Positions 1-7,213 are shown, counted from the first letter of the stretch. The stretch: DNA of 34,208 bases from Prochlorococcus sp. AG-311-J23 (GCA_003284375.1 QBVL01000017.1:1-34208), one strand, 5' to 3'. The notes: a model not told the origin generated them from the letters alone. Program-made: numbers and translations.

Positions 1-117
1 GTAGAAGAAGGCAAAGTAATTGCTGAAAGACTCAATGGCTACGCAGCATTTGTTGGATGCTGGGCACTCATCGGTGCATATTTAACAACAGGCCAAATCA
101 TTCCAGGTGTTGTGTAA
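1..117 (+). CDS. High-light-inducible protein (HLIP), 3' part only
   Basis: The window opens inside this gene; 38 residues and the TAA stop are visible. The stretch ERLNGYAAFVGCWALIGAY is the single chlorophyll-binding helix of the HLIP/CAB family (ExxNGxxA core), followed by the usual TGQIIPG ending. Family members sit in the thylakoid, bind chlorophyll and carotenoid, and protect or help assemble photosystems under light stress. The stop codon overlaps the start of a second HLIP (TAATG), so the two are translationally coupled. The N-terminus lies outside the window. Confidence 0.9.
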   Translation, partial: VEEGKVIAERLNGYAAFVGCWALIGAYLTTGQIIPGVV

Positions 118-242
118 TGAACAAAGAAACTAACTACTGGAAAACAGCGGAGCAAATGAATGGCCGCCTTGCAATGATGGGATTCTTTGCCGCTGTGATT
201 AACTACGGATTAACAGGCTGGATCATTCCAGGAATTGTGTAG
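117..242 (+). CDS. High-light-inducible protein (HLIP), 41 aa
   Basis: A complete mini-HLIP. The motif EQMNGRLAMMGFFAAV (residues 13-28) is the ELIP/HLIP chlorophyll-binding helix with the conserved Glu, Asn-Gly-Arg and Met-Gly-Phe. It ends in GWIIPGIV, much like the upstream copy. ATG 117 is chosen because it overlaps the upstream stop as TAATG and gives the normal short N-terminus; the frame is open further upstream, but that part only re-reads the neighbouring gene. Expected role: a small thylakoid pigment-binding photoprotection protein. The strong terminator just downstream closes the operon. Confidence 0.93.
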   Translation: MNKETNYWKTAEQMNGRLAMMGFFAAVINYGLTGWIIPGIV

Positions 243-263
243 TCCTAGCTTCTAAATCTAATT

Positions 264-305
264 AAAAAAGGTCTCTTCTCTGTCATTACGGAAGAGACCT
301 TTTTT
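264..305 (+). terminator. Rho-independent terminator after the HLIP pair
   Basis: Perfect 15-bp inverted repeat: the arm at 264-278 (A-tract, then GGTCTCTTC) pairs with 291-305 (GAAGAGACC, then T-tract), with a 12-nt loop. The T-run forms the end of the 3' arm. The A/T-tract arms would also allow termination from the minus strand. Confidence 0.9.
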
Positions 306-387
306 AGTACTTTTTTTATTGTCTAGTGAACAATAGTCTTAAATTAAATTGGTAATATTGATGATTATCAACTTTATATAGTTATTT

Positions 388-564
388 CTATTTGATTCTT
401 GTATCTAGGATCAATATATCTTCAACTTTGCAATTACCATTAAGCCATTCCCTGAACTCTTGAGCAATTGCCAGCCTTTCCATCTTAGGTAATTTTTGTG
501 CTCTAACTAAGAGTAATGTCATTGAATCTGCAATTAACTCTTCAACATTGGGCTTTTCTTGCAT
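388..564 (-). CDS. Small hypothetical protein, 58 aa
   Basis: Open frame from ATG 564 to TAG 388. It begins MQEKPNVEELIADSMTLLLV and contains EFREWLNGNCKVEDIL near the end. It is soluble, likely alpha-helical, and has no signal or membrane segment. The even mix of charged and hydrophobic residues and the lack of low complexity argue for a real gene. It points toward the HLIP terminator and is isolated from its neighbours. Function not recognised. Confidence 0.65.
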   Translation of the reverse strand: MQEKPNVEELIADSMTLLLVRAQKLPKMERLAIAQEFREWLNGNCKVEDILILDTRIK

Positions 565-678
565 TTACGACCATTAACTGTTTCTCTTTTAAACTATCTC
601 TAAGTTTGAATGAATACATCAGACGTAAGAATATAAATAGAATTTACGAATACTTAACCATTTAGAAGGAAATATAAA

Positions 679-1071
679 TTAGTTGTTCCATAAAGCCATT
701 TCTGATTGGCCTGAAGATTTTTGCCTCCATGCTAGTTTCCATTTTTCTTCAATCTTTTTAAAAATCGAAGTGACTGTGGGGAGTTAATCGTTTTGGGTCC
801 CTTTATAAGTAAATTTCGAGCCTAGAGTGACAACGCATATTGCAGCATTTGAACCTAAGAGTTCAAATTTGTGTACCTTTGTAATTTCAGCGCTTTGTAA
901 TTCAAGATCTCCTGAGGACCACATGTCATGAAAACCTTTTTCATCTTTGGGATTCCCACTTGGTCTTACAAACAAAAAGTCGGGTGTTGCATTGTCTAAA
1001 AAGAATGATCACATTCTCTCTGTAGAAGCAAGCGCTTCGAGGATGGAGAGGATTTTTTCTTTAGAAGACAT
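679..1071 (-). pseudogene. SnoaL/NTF2-like small protein broken by two in-frame stops
   Basis: From ATG 1071 (MSSKEKILSILEALASTERM) one frame runs 130 codons to the TAA at 679-681. It is interrupted by TGA at codon 21 (1009-1011) and TAA at codon 96 (784-786). The sequence reads sensibly across both: after the TGA comes FFLDNATPDFLFVRPSGNP, and after the TAA comes LPTVTSIFKKIEEKWKLAW. The layout, with VTLGSKFTY strands and a late KxxExWKxxW strand, resembles the SnoaL/DUF4440-type fold and the picocyanobacterial DUF3804 group; the family assignment is from memory. No frameshift is needed. Recent inactivation or readthrough are alternatives. The middle piece alone could only start at a TTG. 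Confidence 0.7.
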
Positions 1072-1089
1072 TTATCAATTAAAAAAAAA

Positions 1090-1305
1090 TTAGGCAGCTT
1101 TTCTCGAAAAATCATTTGTGAATAGAGATATGATTTCACCTTTTGGTGTCTTATACACTCTCTCTACAATTTCGCCTTCATTAATGATTACTTTAGTATT
1201 CATAGATCCTGAGGGTATTGTCTTTATAGCTGGTACAAGAGCTTCTTTTAAATCTGGGAATTGATCCAGATCATTGAAGTCTTTAACTTTTTTCTTGGCA
1301 ACCAT
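1090..1305 (-). CDS. Small conserved protein with GEIVERV core, 71 aa
   Basis: The C-terminal half reads PSGSMNTKVIINEGEIVERV, then YKTPKGEIISLF. This is almost the same as the second copy in this window at 5115-5375, so the two are paralogs. The N-terminal half is lysine-rich and variable (MVAKKKVKDFNDLDQFPDLKE). The conserved part predicts a small beta-rich module of about 35 residues. No membrane segment. It lies 18 bases upstream (in its own direction) of the start of the broken SnoaL-like gene. Function unknown. Confidence 0.75.
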   Translation of the reverse strand: MVAKKKVKDFNDLDQFPDLKEALVPAIKTIPSGSMNTKVIINEGEIVERVYKTPKGEIISLFTNDFSRKAA

Positions 1306-1532
1306 TACTAATGAAGTCGAAGTTATTCTTTCCTTTTACCTAAATTTTCTCCACTCGTAAAGGTTTTGTTCAGTAATCATCTCTTTATGGGACTAAAGTA
1401 TAATTTTTAGATTTGGATTTGAAATTCTATTGCAAAGCATTGATGAATTAAATAATTAAAATTGGATTAATGATTTCTTTTTTAAGCGCGTTTTCTGTTT
1501 TTGTGTGAAAATCATATGAGTAGATCAATGTA

Positions 1533-1787
1533 ATGCCTGAATTTCATAATCCCTCTAATGACCACAAAGTAGTAGTTATCAATTGGAAAGTGTTTTTAGG
1601 TGCGTTCCTTTTTGGACCTATTTTCTTTCTATGTGTTGGTGAAATAGGACATGCCTTGGCGAATTTTACTGTGGGATTATTTTTATGGTCTTTCTTTTTA
1701 GGTTGGATTGTTTGGATTGTTTATGCTGTTGTAAGTCCAAAAATAGTGAGCGAAAAATGGTTGAAACGAGGTTACCAAAAGAAATAA
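1533..1787 (+). CDS. Small two-helix membrane protein, 84 aa
   Basis: Starts at ATG 1533 (MPEFHNPSNDHKVVVINWKV). Two hydrophobic segments follow, about residues 18-45 (FLGAFLFGPIFFLCVGEIGH) and 48-68 (VGLFLWSFFLGWIVWIVYAV), ending in a basic tail KWLKRGYQKK. The glycines in the helices and the basic cytosolic tail recall DUF2628/superinfection-immunity-like small membrane proteins, but this is only a resemblance. The gene is isolated. Function not recognised. Confidence 0.7.
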   Translation: MPEFHNPSNDHKVVVINWKVFLGAFLFGPIFFLCVGEIGHALANFTVGLFLWSFFLGWIVWIVYAVVSPKIVSEKWLKRGYQKK

Positions 1788-2108
1788 TTTTTTTAGGTTT
1801 GTACTAAAGCTCATTTTCTTTGTTGCAAAAAGGGTTGTACCTTATGTCTAAGATCAAACCCACTTCAGTACTAAAAAGTAGTAATTCAGAAATTACTTGA
1901 GGTGGTGGAAATGTCATTGTCTATGTTTTTTAGTAGAAAATAAACCTGCTATTGATTAATTGATTTTGTCCATTAATTGCAAATGCTCTGATCTGTGGAG
2001 ATTTCAGTTCTTTCCTTTGGTACCTCTGTTAATTGTTTATGTTGTATTTTTTCTTATTTTCAATTAATAATGCTTGTTAATTTCTACTTCTTCTTCTAAT
2101 AATTAGTT
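1788..2108. other. Intergenic stretch before purT
   Basis: About 320 bases of AT-rich sequence between the small membrane protein and the inverted repeat in front of purT. The only coding signal seen is the interrupted mini-ORF at 1844-1933. No clear terminator or regulatory site is recognised. Confidence 0.6.
1844..1933 (+). pseudogene. Possible mini-gene with in-frame TGA
   Basis: ATG 1844 opens MSKIKPTSVLKSSNSEIT, then TGA at 1898-1900, then GGGNVIVYVF and TAG at 1931-1933. The continuation after the stop looks peptide-like (three Gly codons, then a hydrophobic end). A single base change from GGA, CGA or TGC/TGG would restore a 29-residue product. Alone it is weak evidence; it is listed because other small genes in the window show the same pattern. 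Confidence 0.25.
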
Positions 2109-2150
2109 ATGTATAAGAGATATTATCTTTATATAATATCTCTTATACAT
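2109..2150. repeat. Perfect 18-bp inverted repeat upstream of purT
   Basis: The left arm 2109-2126 (ATGTATAAGAGATATTAT) is the exact reverse complement of 2133-2150, with a 6-base loop CTTTAT. There is no T-run after it, so it is not a standard terminator. It ends 6 bases before the purT start, so if transcribed it would place a long hairpin over the ribosome-binding region. It could control translation or be a protein-binding palindrome or small repeat remnant. Confidence 0.9.
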
Positions 2151-2156
2151 AAGAAT

Positions 2157-3320
2157 ATGACTGTATTCCCAAAGAAAATAATGCTTTTAGGTAGTGGAGA
2201 ATTAGGAAAAGAGGTTGTAATAGCAGCAAAAAGATTAGGTTGTTATGTTATTGCATGTGATAGATATAATAATGCACCAGCTATGCAGGTGGCTGATCAG
2301 TTTGAAGTATTAAATATGAATAATGAGAGTGAACTAAAAGAAGTAATATATAAATGTAATCCTGATCTTATTATTCCTGAAATCGAAGCACTTGCAGTAG
2401 ATGTACTTACAGAGATCGAACAAAAGATAACAGTTATACCAAACGCAAGAGCTACTGCAATAACAATGAATAGAGATAAAATCAGAGACTTAGCTGCTAA
2501 CGAATTAAATATAAGAACTGCAAAATTTAGTTATGCAATTAATCAATCAGAGCTTGATTTACAAGCAGAGAGGATTGGTTATCCTTTACTAATTAAGCCT
2601 GTTATGAGTTCTTCAGGTAAAGGGCAAAGCTTAGTTAATAATAAGAATGATTTAGCCCAGGCTTGGAATTTGGCTATTGAAAAATCAAGAGGCAAATCAA
2701 ATAAAATAATAATCGAAGAATTTATTGAGTTCGATTCAGAAATTACTCTGTTAACTATTAGACAATCGAATGGTAAGACATTATTTTGTGCTCCCATAGG
2801 ACACGAGCAAAAGAATGGAGATTATCAATGTAGTTGGCAACCAGCTGAATTAAATGAAAGTGTTCTAGGAAAAGCCAAACAGATTGCTAAACGCGTCACT
2901 GATAATCTTGGAGGTGTAGGTTTGTTTGGAGTTGAATTTTTTATTAAGGGTGAGGAGGTGATTTTTTCAGAGCTATCACCAAGACCACATGACACAGGCT
3001 TAGTGACTTTAATTAGCCAGAATTTAAATGAATTTGAATTGCACCTTAGAGCTGTTTTAGGAATCCCAATCCCAGAAATAGTTTGTCATGGAGCTTCTGC
3101 AAGTCGAGTGATTTTGGCTGAGCAAAAAACTACAAACGTAGGTTATACAGGTCTTGAACATGCCTTAAGTCAATCGAACACAAATGTATTTATATTTGGC
3201 AAGCCCAGTTCAACGGAAGGTCGTCGAATGGGAGTAGCCGTAGCAAAGGCTGAAACCATTGACGAAGCTATAATCAAAGCTGATAGAGCAGCTCAATCAG
3301 TCCAATTCATAAATGAATAA
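2157..3320 (+). CDS. purT: Formate-dependent phosphoribosylglycinamide formyltransferase PurT
   Basis: PurT makes formyl-GAR from GAR, formate and ATP in purine synthesis, replacing the folate-dependent PurN step. It is cytosolic and belongs to the ATP-grasp superfamily. Visible are the N-terminal nucleotide-fold motif LLGSGELGKE (residues 10-19), IPEIEALA (73-80), the ATP-grasp glycine loop SSSGKGQS (151-158) and the late ELSPRPHDTGLVTL metal/ATP segment. At 387 residues it matches the family length. ATG 2157 (MTVFPKKIMLLGSGEL) is preferred: the in-frame ATG at 2109 would add 16 residues encoded entirely by the inverted repeat. No good Shine-Dalgarno is seen. Its end overlaps the next gene by 8 bases. 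Confidence 0.97.
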   Translation: MTVFPKKIMLLGSGELGKEVVIAAKRLGCYVIACDRYNNAPAMQVADQFEVLNMNNESELKEVIYKCNPDLIIPEIEALAVDVLTEIEQKITVIPNARATAITMNRDKIRDLAANELNIRTAKFSYAINQSELDLQAERIGYPLLIKPVMSSSGKGQSLVNNKNDLAQAWNLAIEKSRGKSNKIIIEEFIEFDSEITLLTIRQSNGKTLFCAPIGHEQKNGDYQCSWQPAELNESVLGKAKQIAKRVTDNLGGVGLFGVEFFIKGEEVIFSELSPRPHDTGLVTLISQNLNEFELHLRAVLGIPIPEIVCHGASASRVILAEQKTTNVGYTGLEHALSQSNTNVFIFGKPSSTEGRRMGVAVAKAETIDEAIIKADRAAQSVQFINE

Positions 3321-3570
3321 TTCTCATTCAGATTGTTTGTCTGATTTCATTAAGTGCAAGTCGATTTGGTTTCTATTTTTAACTGAGTTGAATTGGAATC
3401 CCAATGCAATCAACCCCCTGGAGCTGGTTCCTGAATCTTTTTGGCCTGAAGTTACTGATCTGTTAATTGAAGCTAGATATATTGGTCAATGCAGGAATTA
3501 TTACCTCAGAGAATCTGATAAATATATGGATTTTTTAAGTAAGGGTGGTAGGCCTTTTAAAGGGAATTGA
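3313..3570 (+). CDS. Small hypothetical protein overlapping purT, 85 aa
   Basis: ATG 3313 lies inside the last codons of purT (ATGAATAA overlap), a typical sign of translational coupling. The product begins MNNSHSDCLSDFIKCKSIWF and carries WNPNAINPLELVPESFWPEV and a basic, aromatic C-terminal part (RYIGQCRNYYLRESDKY). It has three Cys and several Trp, with no membrane helix. Function not recognised; coexpression with PurT is inferred from the overlap. Confidence 0.6.
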   Translation: MNNSHSDCLSDFIKCKSIWFLFLTELNWNPNAINPLELVPESFWPEVTDLLIEARYIGQCRNYYLRESDKYMDFLSKGGRPFKGN

Positions 3571-3699
3571 AAATGATATATAAGATTGATAACTTCATAC
3601 ACATTCTTTTTATCTTCTTTTCTATTTCCTATAAATATAGTATCGTTAACTCTTTTTAATTTGGTGTTACTTAAAAATAGTAAATTATTATTGTTTTAT

Positions 3700-3728
3700 G
3701 GTGTTAGAGGATTTAACACCTCTTTTAT
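3700..3728 (+). terminator. Possible hairpin terminator
   Basis: GGTGTTA at 3700-3706 pairs perfectly with TAACACC at 3714-3720 over a 7-base loop, followed by TCTTTTATT. The stem is short and the T-run broken, so this is a weak candidate for the end of the purT transcript, 130 bases downstream of the last gene. Confidence 0.4.
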
Positions 3729-3836
3729 TAATTATTCTTTTGATCAACCTACTCCTTATATTGGTGTTTAGAAACTGGGTTCCAAGTAACGAGATTTTTG
3801 TGGGGTTACTAAACGGTCTAACTTCTTTAATATGTC

Positions 3837-3978
3837 ATGGAAGCATTAGATTTAGTTATTCAAAATAATGTTTCATCCGGAGTTAAGCCTTTGATTACTT
3901 TGGCGATTTTTTTCCATTTTAGGATCTTTCTTTATTGCTGCATTAATAACTTCTGTTAGAGGAGTAATTAAGGAGTAG
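3837..3978 (+). pseudogene. Small single-helix membrane protein with a one-base frameshift
   Basis: ATG 3837 reads MEALDLVIQNNVSSGVKPLI, then TLAIF. At the run of seven T (3909-3915) the frame must shift by one base to continue SILGSFFIAALITSVRGVIK and end at TAG 3976-3978. Removing one T gives a 46-residue protein with an N-terminal soluble part, one helix and a basic end, a layout common in small thylakoid or inner-membrane proteins. The total length of 142 bases is one more than a multiple of three, as expected for a one-base insertion. It could be a true frameshift mutation, polymerase slippage on the homopolymer, or a sequencing error. Confidence 0.55.
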
Positions 3979-4215
3979 GGTTGGTATAAGTTTAAATTAG
4001 AAAATGAATAGGATAAATTTTTTAATTGTTGCCCTTTGTTTTAGTAGAAAATGTAACCATTTCGGTTAACACTACAAAAAACCATTGTTTTATGTATCAC
4101 TTTGAACATCTTTAAGGGATTGATTCTGTTACTTTGAATACACGTTCAGCTGATTTTAAAGCTGCAGTAAGACTCGAGACATGGAACGGGGTCTTGGGCA
4201 CTACGGGAAAGAGCA

Positions 4216-4386
4216 ATGACTGTTCTTACTTACAGAGGTAAAGAGTATCTTCAACACAAAGAAGTTACTCCAAAAAATGTTGTAGAACTCAGTTACAGAA
4301 GTAGCGTCTACACATCTAGGCAAGCAAAAGCTAAAAAGCAAATGCAATCATCCTTAACTTACAGAGGTAATACATACCAAAAGTAA
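4216..4386 (+). CDS. DUF4278 family protein, 56 aa
   Basis: Starts MTVLTYRGKEYLQHKE and ends SSLTYRGNTYQK. The LTYRG-x-x-Y motif occurs once at each end, which is the hallmark of the cyanobacterial DUF4278 family. The middle is basic (SRQAKAKKQMQ). It is small and soluble with no known activity. A terminator lies 16 bases after the stop, so it is probably transcribed alone. Confidence 0.85.
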   Translation: MTVLTYRGKEYLQHKEVTPKNVVELSYRSSVYTSRQAKAKKQMQSSLTYRGNTYQK

Positions 4387-4401
4387 TCTAAAGATGATCT
4401 T

Positions 4402-4430
4402 AAAGGGGGGCAAAATCGCTCCCTTTTTTT
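4402..4430 (+). terminator. Rho-independent terminator after the DUF4278 gene
   Basis: AAAGGG at 4402-4407 pairs with CCCTTT at 4421-4426, with a G-rich loop, and the T-run extends to 4430. Confidence 0.8.
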
Positions 4431-4510
4431 ATGTGTTTTTTTATAAATATCTAATTTAATAAACTGCTTGGGTCTATGTATTTTTACTTGAGTTCTATTA
4501 CTCTTGAATT

Positions 4511-4681
4511 ATGGGCCGTATCCGATTTAGAAATAAGAATAACTTCGAAATAATCACAATGATTACTAAACAGTCATGGCCAAGTTGCAAGCTTCCTAAA
4601 ACTCAAAAGGCACTTGAAGCTATATATTCAATGCTATGGAAAAGACCAAAAGTATTTAGACGGTATTACAGGTTCAACTAA
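4511..4681 (+). CDS. Small basic hypothetical protein, 56 aa
   Basis: ATG 4511 to TAA 4681. Begins MGRIRFRNKNNFEIITMITK and ends KRPKVFRRYYRFN; it is strongly basic throughout with few acidic residues and might bind nucleic acid, but no family is recognised. It has no signal or membrane segment. It sits between the DUF4278 terminator and a small exported protein. Confidence 0.5.
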   Translation: MGRIRFRNKNNFEIITMITKQSWPSCKLPKTQKALEAIYSMLWKRPKVFRRYYRFN

Positions 4682-4758
4682 TAGCTTTTATTAAAGGTTA
4701 ACCGTACACGCAGCTCACTTTAAAGTTGTTGATAATAATATCCTAATGTAAAAAATTA

Positions 4759-4935
4759 ATGCAAAAATTGTTTAAACCTAAAAGCACGTTGTTGACTTTG
4801 TTTATGTTTCTACCAATTACTCCAAGTATCGCTGCTTTTACTGTTTTTACACAGTCGGTATTAATTGAAAGGAGTACTGAGGTTTCGTCAATTTCTCATC
4901 ATGCAAAGCGAGTAATTAATGCAACTAGAAACTAA
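4759..4935 (+). CDS. Small putative exported protein, 58 aa
   Basis: The N-terminus has a basic start and hydrophobic core (KSTLLTLFMFLPITPSIAAF), giving a plausible signal peptide with cleavage near SIAA-F, residues 24-27. The mature part would be only about 32 residues (SVLIERSTEVSSISHHAKRV, then INATRN). No partner or family is recognised. The ATG is the first in the frame and gives the compact signal sequence. Confidence 0.55.
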   Translation: MQKLFKPKSTLLTLFMFLPITPSIAAFTVFTQSVLIERSTEVSSISHHAKRVINATRN

Positions 4936-5114
4936 TTATTAGCTTTTGCCTTGAGCGACTTACGATATATATTTTATATGAACTTTCTTTTCCTATTAAA
5001 ACTATATAGAAAGTATTATTAACTTTTTTGTTGTATTTAGTTTAAATACTCTTTACGTAATGTGATTAGTAGGTTAAAAGTTGTACGTAATAGCTTATCT
5101 AAAGTTTGGTTTTA

Positions 5115-5375
5115 ATGAAAAAGTTTAAGGCCTTTGATGACTCAATGTTAGAGCTTCATCCTGATTTAAAAGATTTTCTTAAACCTAATGATCTGTATCC
5201 AGAGCTAGAGCATATTCTAAAAAATAGATCTGCTTTTTTACCTGCTGGATCCTTGAATACGAAAGTAATTATTAATAATGGAGAAATTGTTGAACGTGTT
5301 TTTAAAACACCAATGGGCCAAATTGTTTCTTTATTCTCGAAACAATCAAATGTTATTCTTGATCAAGTTGCTTAA
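5115..5375 (+). CDS. Small conserved protein with GEIVERV core, 86 aa
   Basis: Paralog of the protein at 1090-1305. The shared core is PAGSLNTKVIINNGEIVERV, then FKTPMGQIVSLF. The N-terminal part differs and is longer here (MKKFKAFDDSMLELHPDLKD). The ATG at 5115 is preferred over a TTG three codons upstream. Both copies keep the same spacing within the core, which points to a folded beta-rich unit under selection. Function unknown. Confidence 0.75.
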   Translation: MKKFKAFDDSMLELHPDLKDFLKPNDLYPELEHILKNRSAFLPAGSLNTKVIINNGEIVERVFKTPMGQIVSLFSKQSNVILDQVA

Positions 5376-5524
5376 TAAGTGATTCTCTACCTAATATTGT
5401 TTTTTTAGTAGATAGACTCAAGCAATGTAAGATGTAAATATCTTTTATTTATTCGAATCTTTAGACAGCTTGATGTGAAAGCTGCTAGATGACGAATATT
5501 ATTGTTGATTAAGTCAAAAAAATC

Positions 5525-6076
5525 ATGGAGATAAATCAAGCAATTAAAAATCGAAGGACAATTCATATCTTTTCTAAAAAAAGTGTTCCTAGTGAAGTAA
5601 TTGAAAAATCAATAGTTGCAGCTAATCAAGCGCCCTGCCATAGAAGAACTTTTCCATGGCGTTTTACCAACATTGGAATAAAAAAAAGGGAACTTTTATA
5701 TCAACTACAACTTACTTTGAAGTTTGGTGATATGACAGTAGATCAATCTATTTTAAAAAAAATAAGGGACAAAATGCTAAATCCTTCACATTTGCTTATT
5801 GCCACTCAATTATGTACTGATAACCAAGTTCAAAGACTCGAAGATTATGCTGCTTGTGCTTGCGCGATTCAAAATCTGTCACTTTCACTTGTTGCGGATG
5901 ATGTTGGATGCAAGTGGTCAACAGGAAAAATCATTAAGGACATTAATACCTATAAAATTGCGGAAATAGATGCAAATGATGAAGAAATTATTGGTTTTAT
6001 ATGGATTGGGTATGGAACCGAGCCACCTTTAATAAAAAGGCCTTTAATTAGCACTATCTATAGAGAAAGGAAATAA
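5525..6076 (+). CDS. Nitroreductase-family protein
   Basis: 183 residues with the layout of small FMN-dependent NAD(P)H nitroreductases: NRRTIHIF near the N-terminus (9-16; family RRSxRxF, FMN phosphate site), AANQAPCHRRTFPWRF (32-47; family APSxxNxQPWRF), and late AIQNLSLSLVADDVGCKWST (family A-QNL-LAA-GLG--W), then EEIIGFIWIGYG. Members usually reduce nitro groups or quinones or act in related flavin chemistry as dimers. The usual Asn of the APSxxNxQPW motif is replaced (Arg/Thr), so the substrate is uncertain. The gene stands alone, with no obvious operon. Confidence 0.88.
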   Translation: MEINQAIKNRRTIHIFSKKSVPSEVIEKSIVAANQAPCHRRTFPWRFTNIGIKKRELLYQLQLTLKFGDMTVDQSILKKIRDKMLNPSHLLIATQLCTDNQVQRLEDYAACACAIQNLSLSLVADDVGCKWSTGKIIKDINTYKIAEIDANDEEIIGFIWIGYGTEPPLIKRPLISTIYRERK

Positions 6077-6082
6077 TTTGGT

Positions 6083-6178
6083 TTAACTCATAGAAGATAG
6101 ATAATGAAACTGGTAAGGAAGTGTTACGGCCACACTAAAAACAATTAGCATCATTCCTGTTTTGTCTAATCTTTTCAT
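6083..6178 (-). CDS. Mini membrane protein, 31 aa
   Basis: ATG 6178 to TAA 6083. Basic start MKRLDKTG, then one hydrophobic segment MMLIVFSVAVTLPYQFHY. It converges on the nitroreductase with 6 bases between stops. Single-helix proteins of this size are common in picocyanobacteria, but this one matches no family known to me. Confidence 0.45.
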   Translation of the reverse strand: MKRLDKTGMMLIVFSVAVTLPYQFHYLSSMS

Positions 6179-6312
6179 CTTAAAATTTTTTGTAAACCTA
6201 ATCGATGAATCTTTTTCCTATGGGTATTTGAGGTAGGGAGAACTAGACATCATTGAGTAATAAATTTATATAAAACAATATCGCGGTGGGGACAAACTTT
6301 TTGTCATGATCA

Positions 6313-6666
6313 ATGTATGAACTAATAAAAAATATGCCTTCTCCTGAATCAGGTCTTAAGCCTTGTTTTAATCCACTCAATTGCGTTTTCTTTCAGAAGG
6401 AATTTGAAGATGTTGACAAGACCTTTGACCAACTTGTCATGATTGCCCTGAAAATTCCTAGAACCAAAGTTTTAGAGAGTAATCAATATTATTGGAAAGG
6501 AGTTTGTAGAAGCTTAATTTTTAGATTCCCTGATGACTTGGAAATTTTAAAAACCGGAAAGATGATTCAAATCAAATCGGCATCAAGATATGGTGGAGGC
6601 GATCTTGGCGTTAATGGAACTAGAGTGGGAAAATTATTAACTGCTTTAGAAAAGTTAAATGTTTAA
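6313..6666 (+). CDS. DUF1499-like protein, 117 aa
   Basis: The C-terminal motif IQIKSASRYGGGDLGVNGTR (85-104) matches the DUF1499 signature (I-x-I/V-R-S-A-S-R-x-G-x-x-D-x-G-x-N-x-x-R). Upstream is YYWKGVCRSLIFRFPDDLEI (59-78), equivalent to the family strand that leads into it. No signal peptide. The family is widespread in cyanobacteria and plants without a settled activity. The start ATG 6313 is the first good one after a gene-free leader. Confidence 0.8.
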   Translation: MYELIKNMPSPESGLKPCFNPLNCVFFQKEFEDVDKTFDQLVMIALKIPRTKVLESNQYYWKGVCRSLIFRFPDDLEILKTGKMIQIKSASRYGGGDLGVNGTRVGKLLTALEKLNV

Positions 6667-6746
6667 CTACCAAAACTTTCAGAAAACAATCTATTTGTTG
6701 TCGTTGGTAAATATCTTGGGTATTTTTAAGTAGCTTTACTTTTAAA

Positions 6747-6914
6747 ATGAACAGAGCACAAAAATATTTTCTTCATCTTCCAAATGGGACTCATTTTGAA
6801 AAAATCATTGAGACAGAATATGGGAAAGAGAATATATATGTAAGTCCTGACGGCAAAAAACATTCAATACCTAGTTATTCCAGATTCGATTTCTTGAATT
6901 CTTCATCACGTTAA
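6747..6914 (+). CDS. Small hypothetical protein, 55 aa
   Basis: ATG 6747 to TAA 6914. It reads MNRAQKYFLHLPNGTHFEKI, then ETEYGKENIYVSPDGKKHSI, a beta-strand-like pattern with PNGT and SPDGK turns, so a small beta fold is likely. No membrane segment. It converges with the decayed DUF3764-like gene with only 2 bases between stops. Function not recognised. Confidence 0.55.
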   Translation: MNRAQKYFLHLPNGTHFEKIIETEYGKENIYVSPDGKKHSIPSYSRFDFLNSSSR

Positions 6915-6916
6915 AA

Positions 6917-7213
6917 TTAGCAGCTAGGACAATTGTTTATCCATCTTGTGATTTTTGTTTCTTCATAAATATGACCAGATGCCTCAACAATAGGCTTTGT
7001 TTCAGGACTCGTGAAAATGTTATATAAAACATTCTCTGGTCCTTCAAACATAACAGTTGCTCTTTTAGAGTCTCCTATTCATTCGCCGATATAAAAAGTT
7101 TTAACACCCATCTCTTTAAACATTGCCTGCTGCTCTGGAGCATTCATATGTGTGCAATAGTCTGAAAAAGTATTTCTAAGCTTGAAGTCTAAAACAGTGA
7201 TTTCAGTTGACAT
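6917..7213 (-). pseudogene. DUF3764-like protein with one in-frame TGA
   Basis: ATG 7213 opens MSTEITVLDFKLRNTFSDYC, and the frame reaches TAA 6917-6919 after 98 codons, broken only by TGA at codon 45 (7079-7081). The sequence on both sides is regular: GVKTFYIGE, stop, IGDSKRATVMFEGPENVLYN. It aligns with the intact DUF3764 protein at 21778-22089 (TFKVKSTFDEW; LYRGCCDNDPQKIIVIHQHP). In that alignment the TGA sits opposite the second Cys of GCC, so TGC/TGT to TGA is the likely change. Probably a recent nonsense mutation; the ends and core are otherwise intact. Confidence 0.7.

Noticed and set aside
3586-3771. Plus-strand 61-codon frame after the purT operon
   Set aside because: AT-driven Phe/Leu/Asn composition, runs through a hairpin, no ribosome site.
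679-7213. Alternative genetic code with TGA as sense
   Set aside because: TGA is used as a normal stop at the end of several genes here (for example 9073-9075, 24202-24204, 26888-26890).
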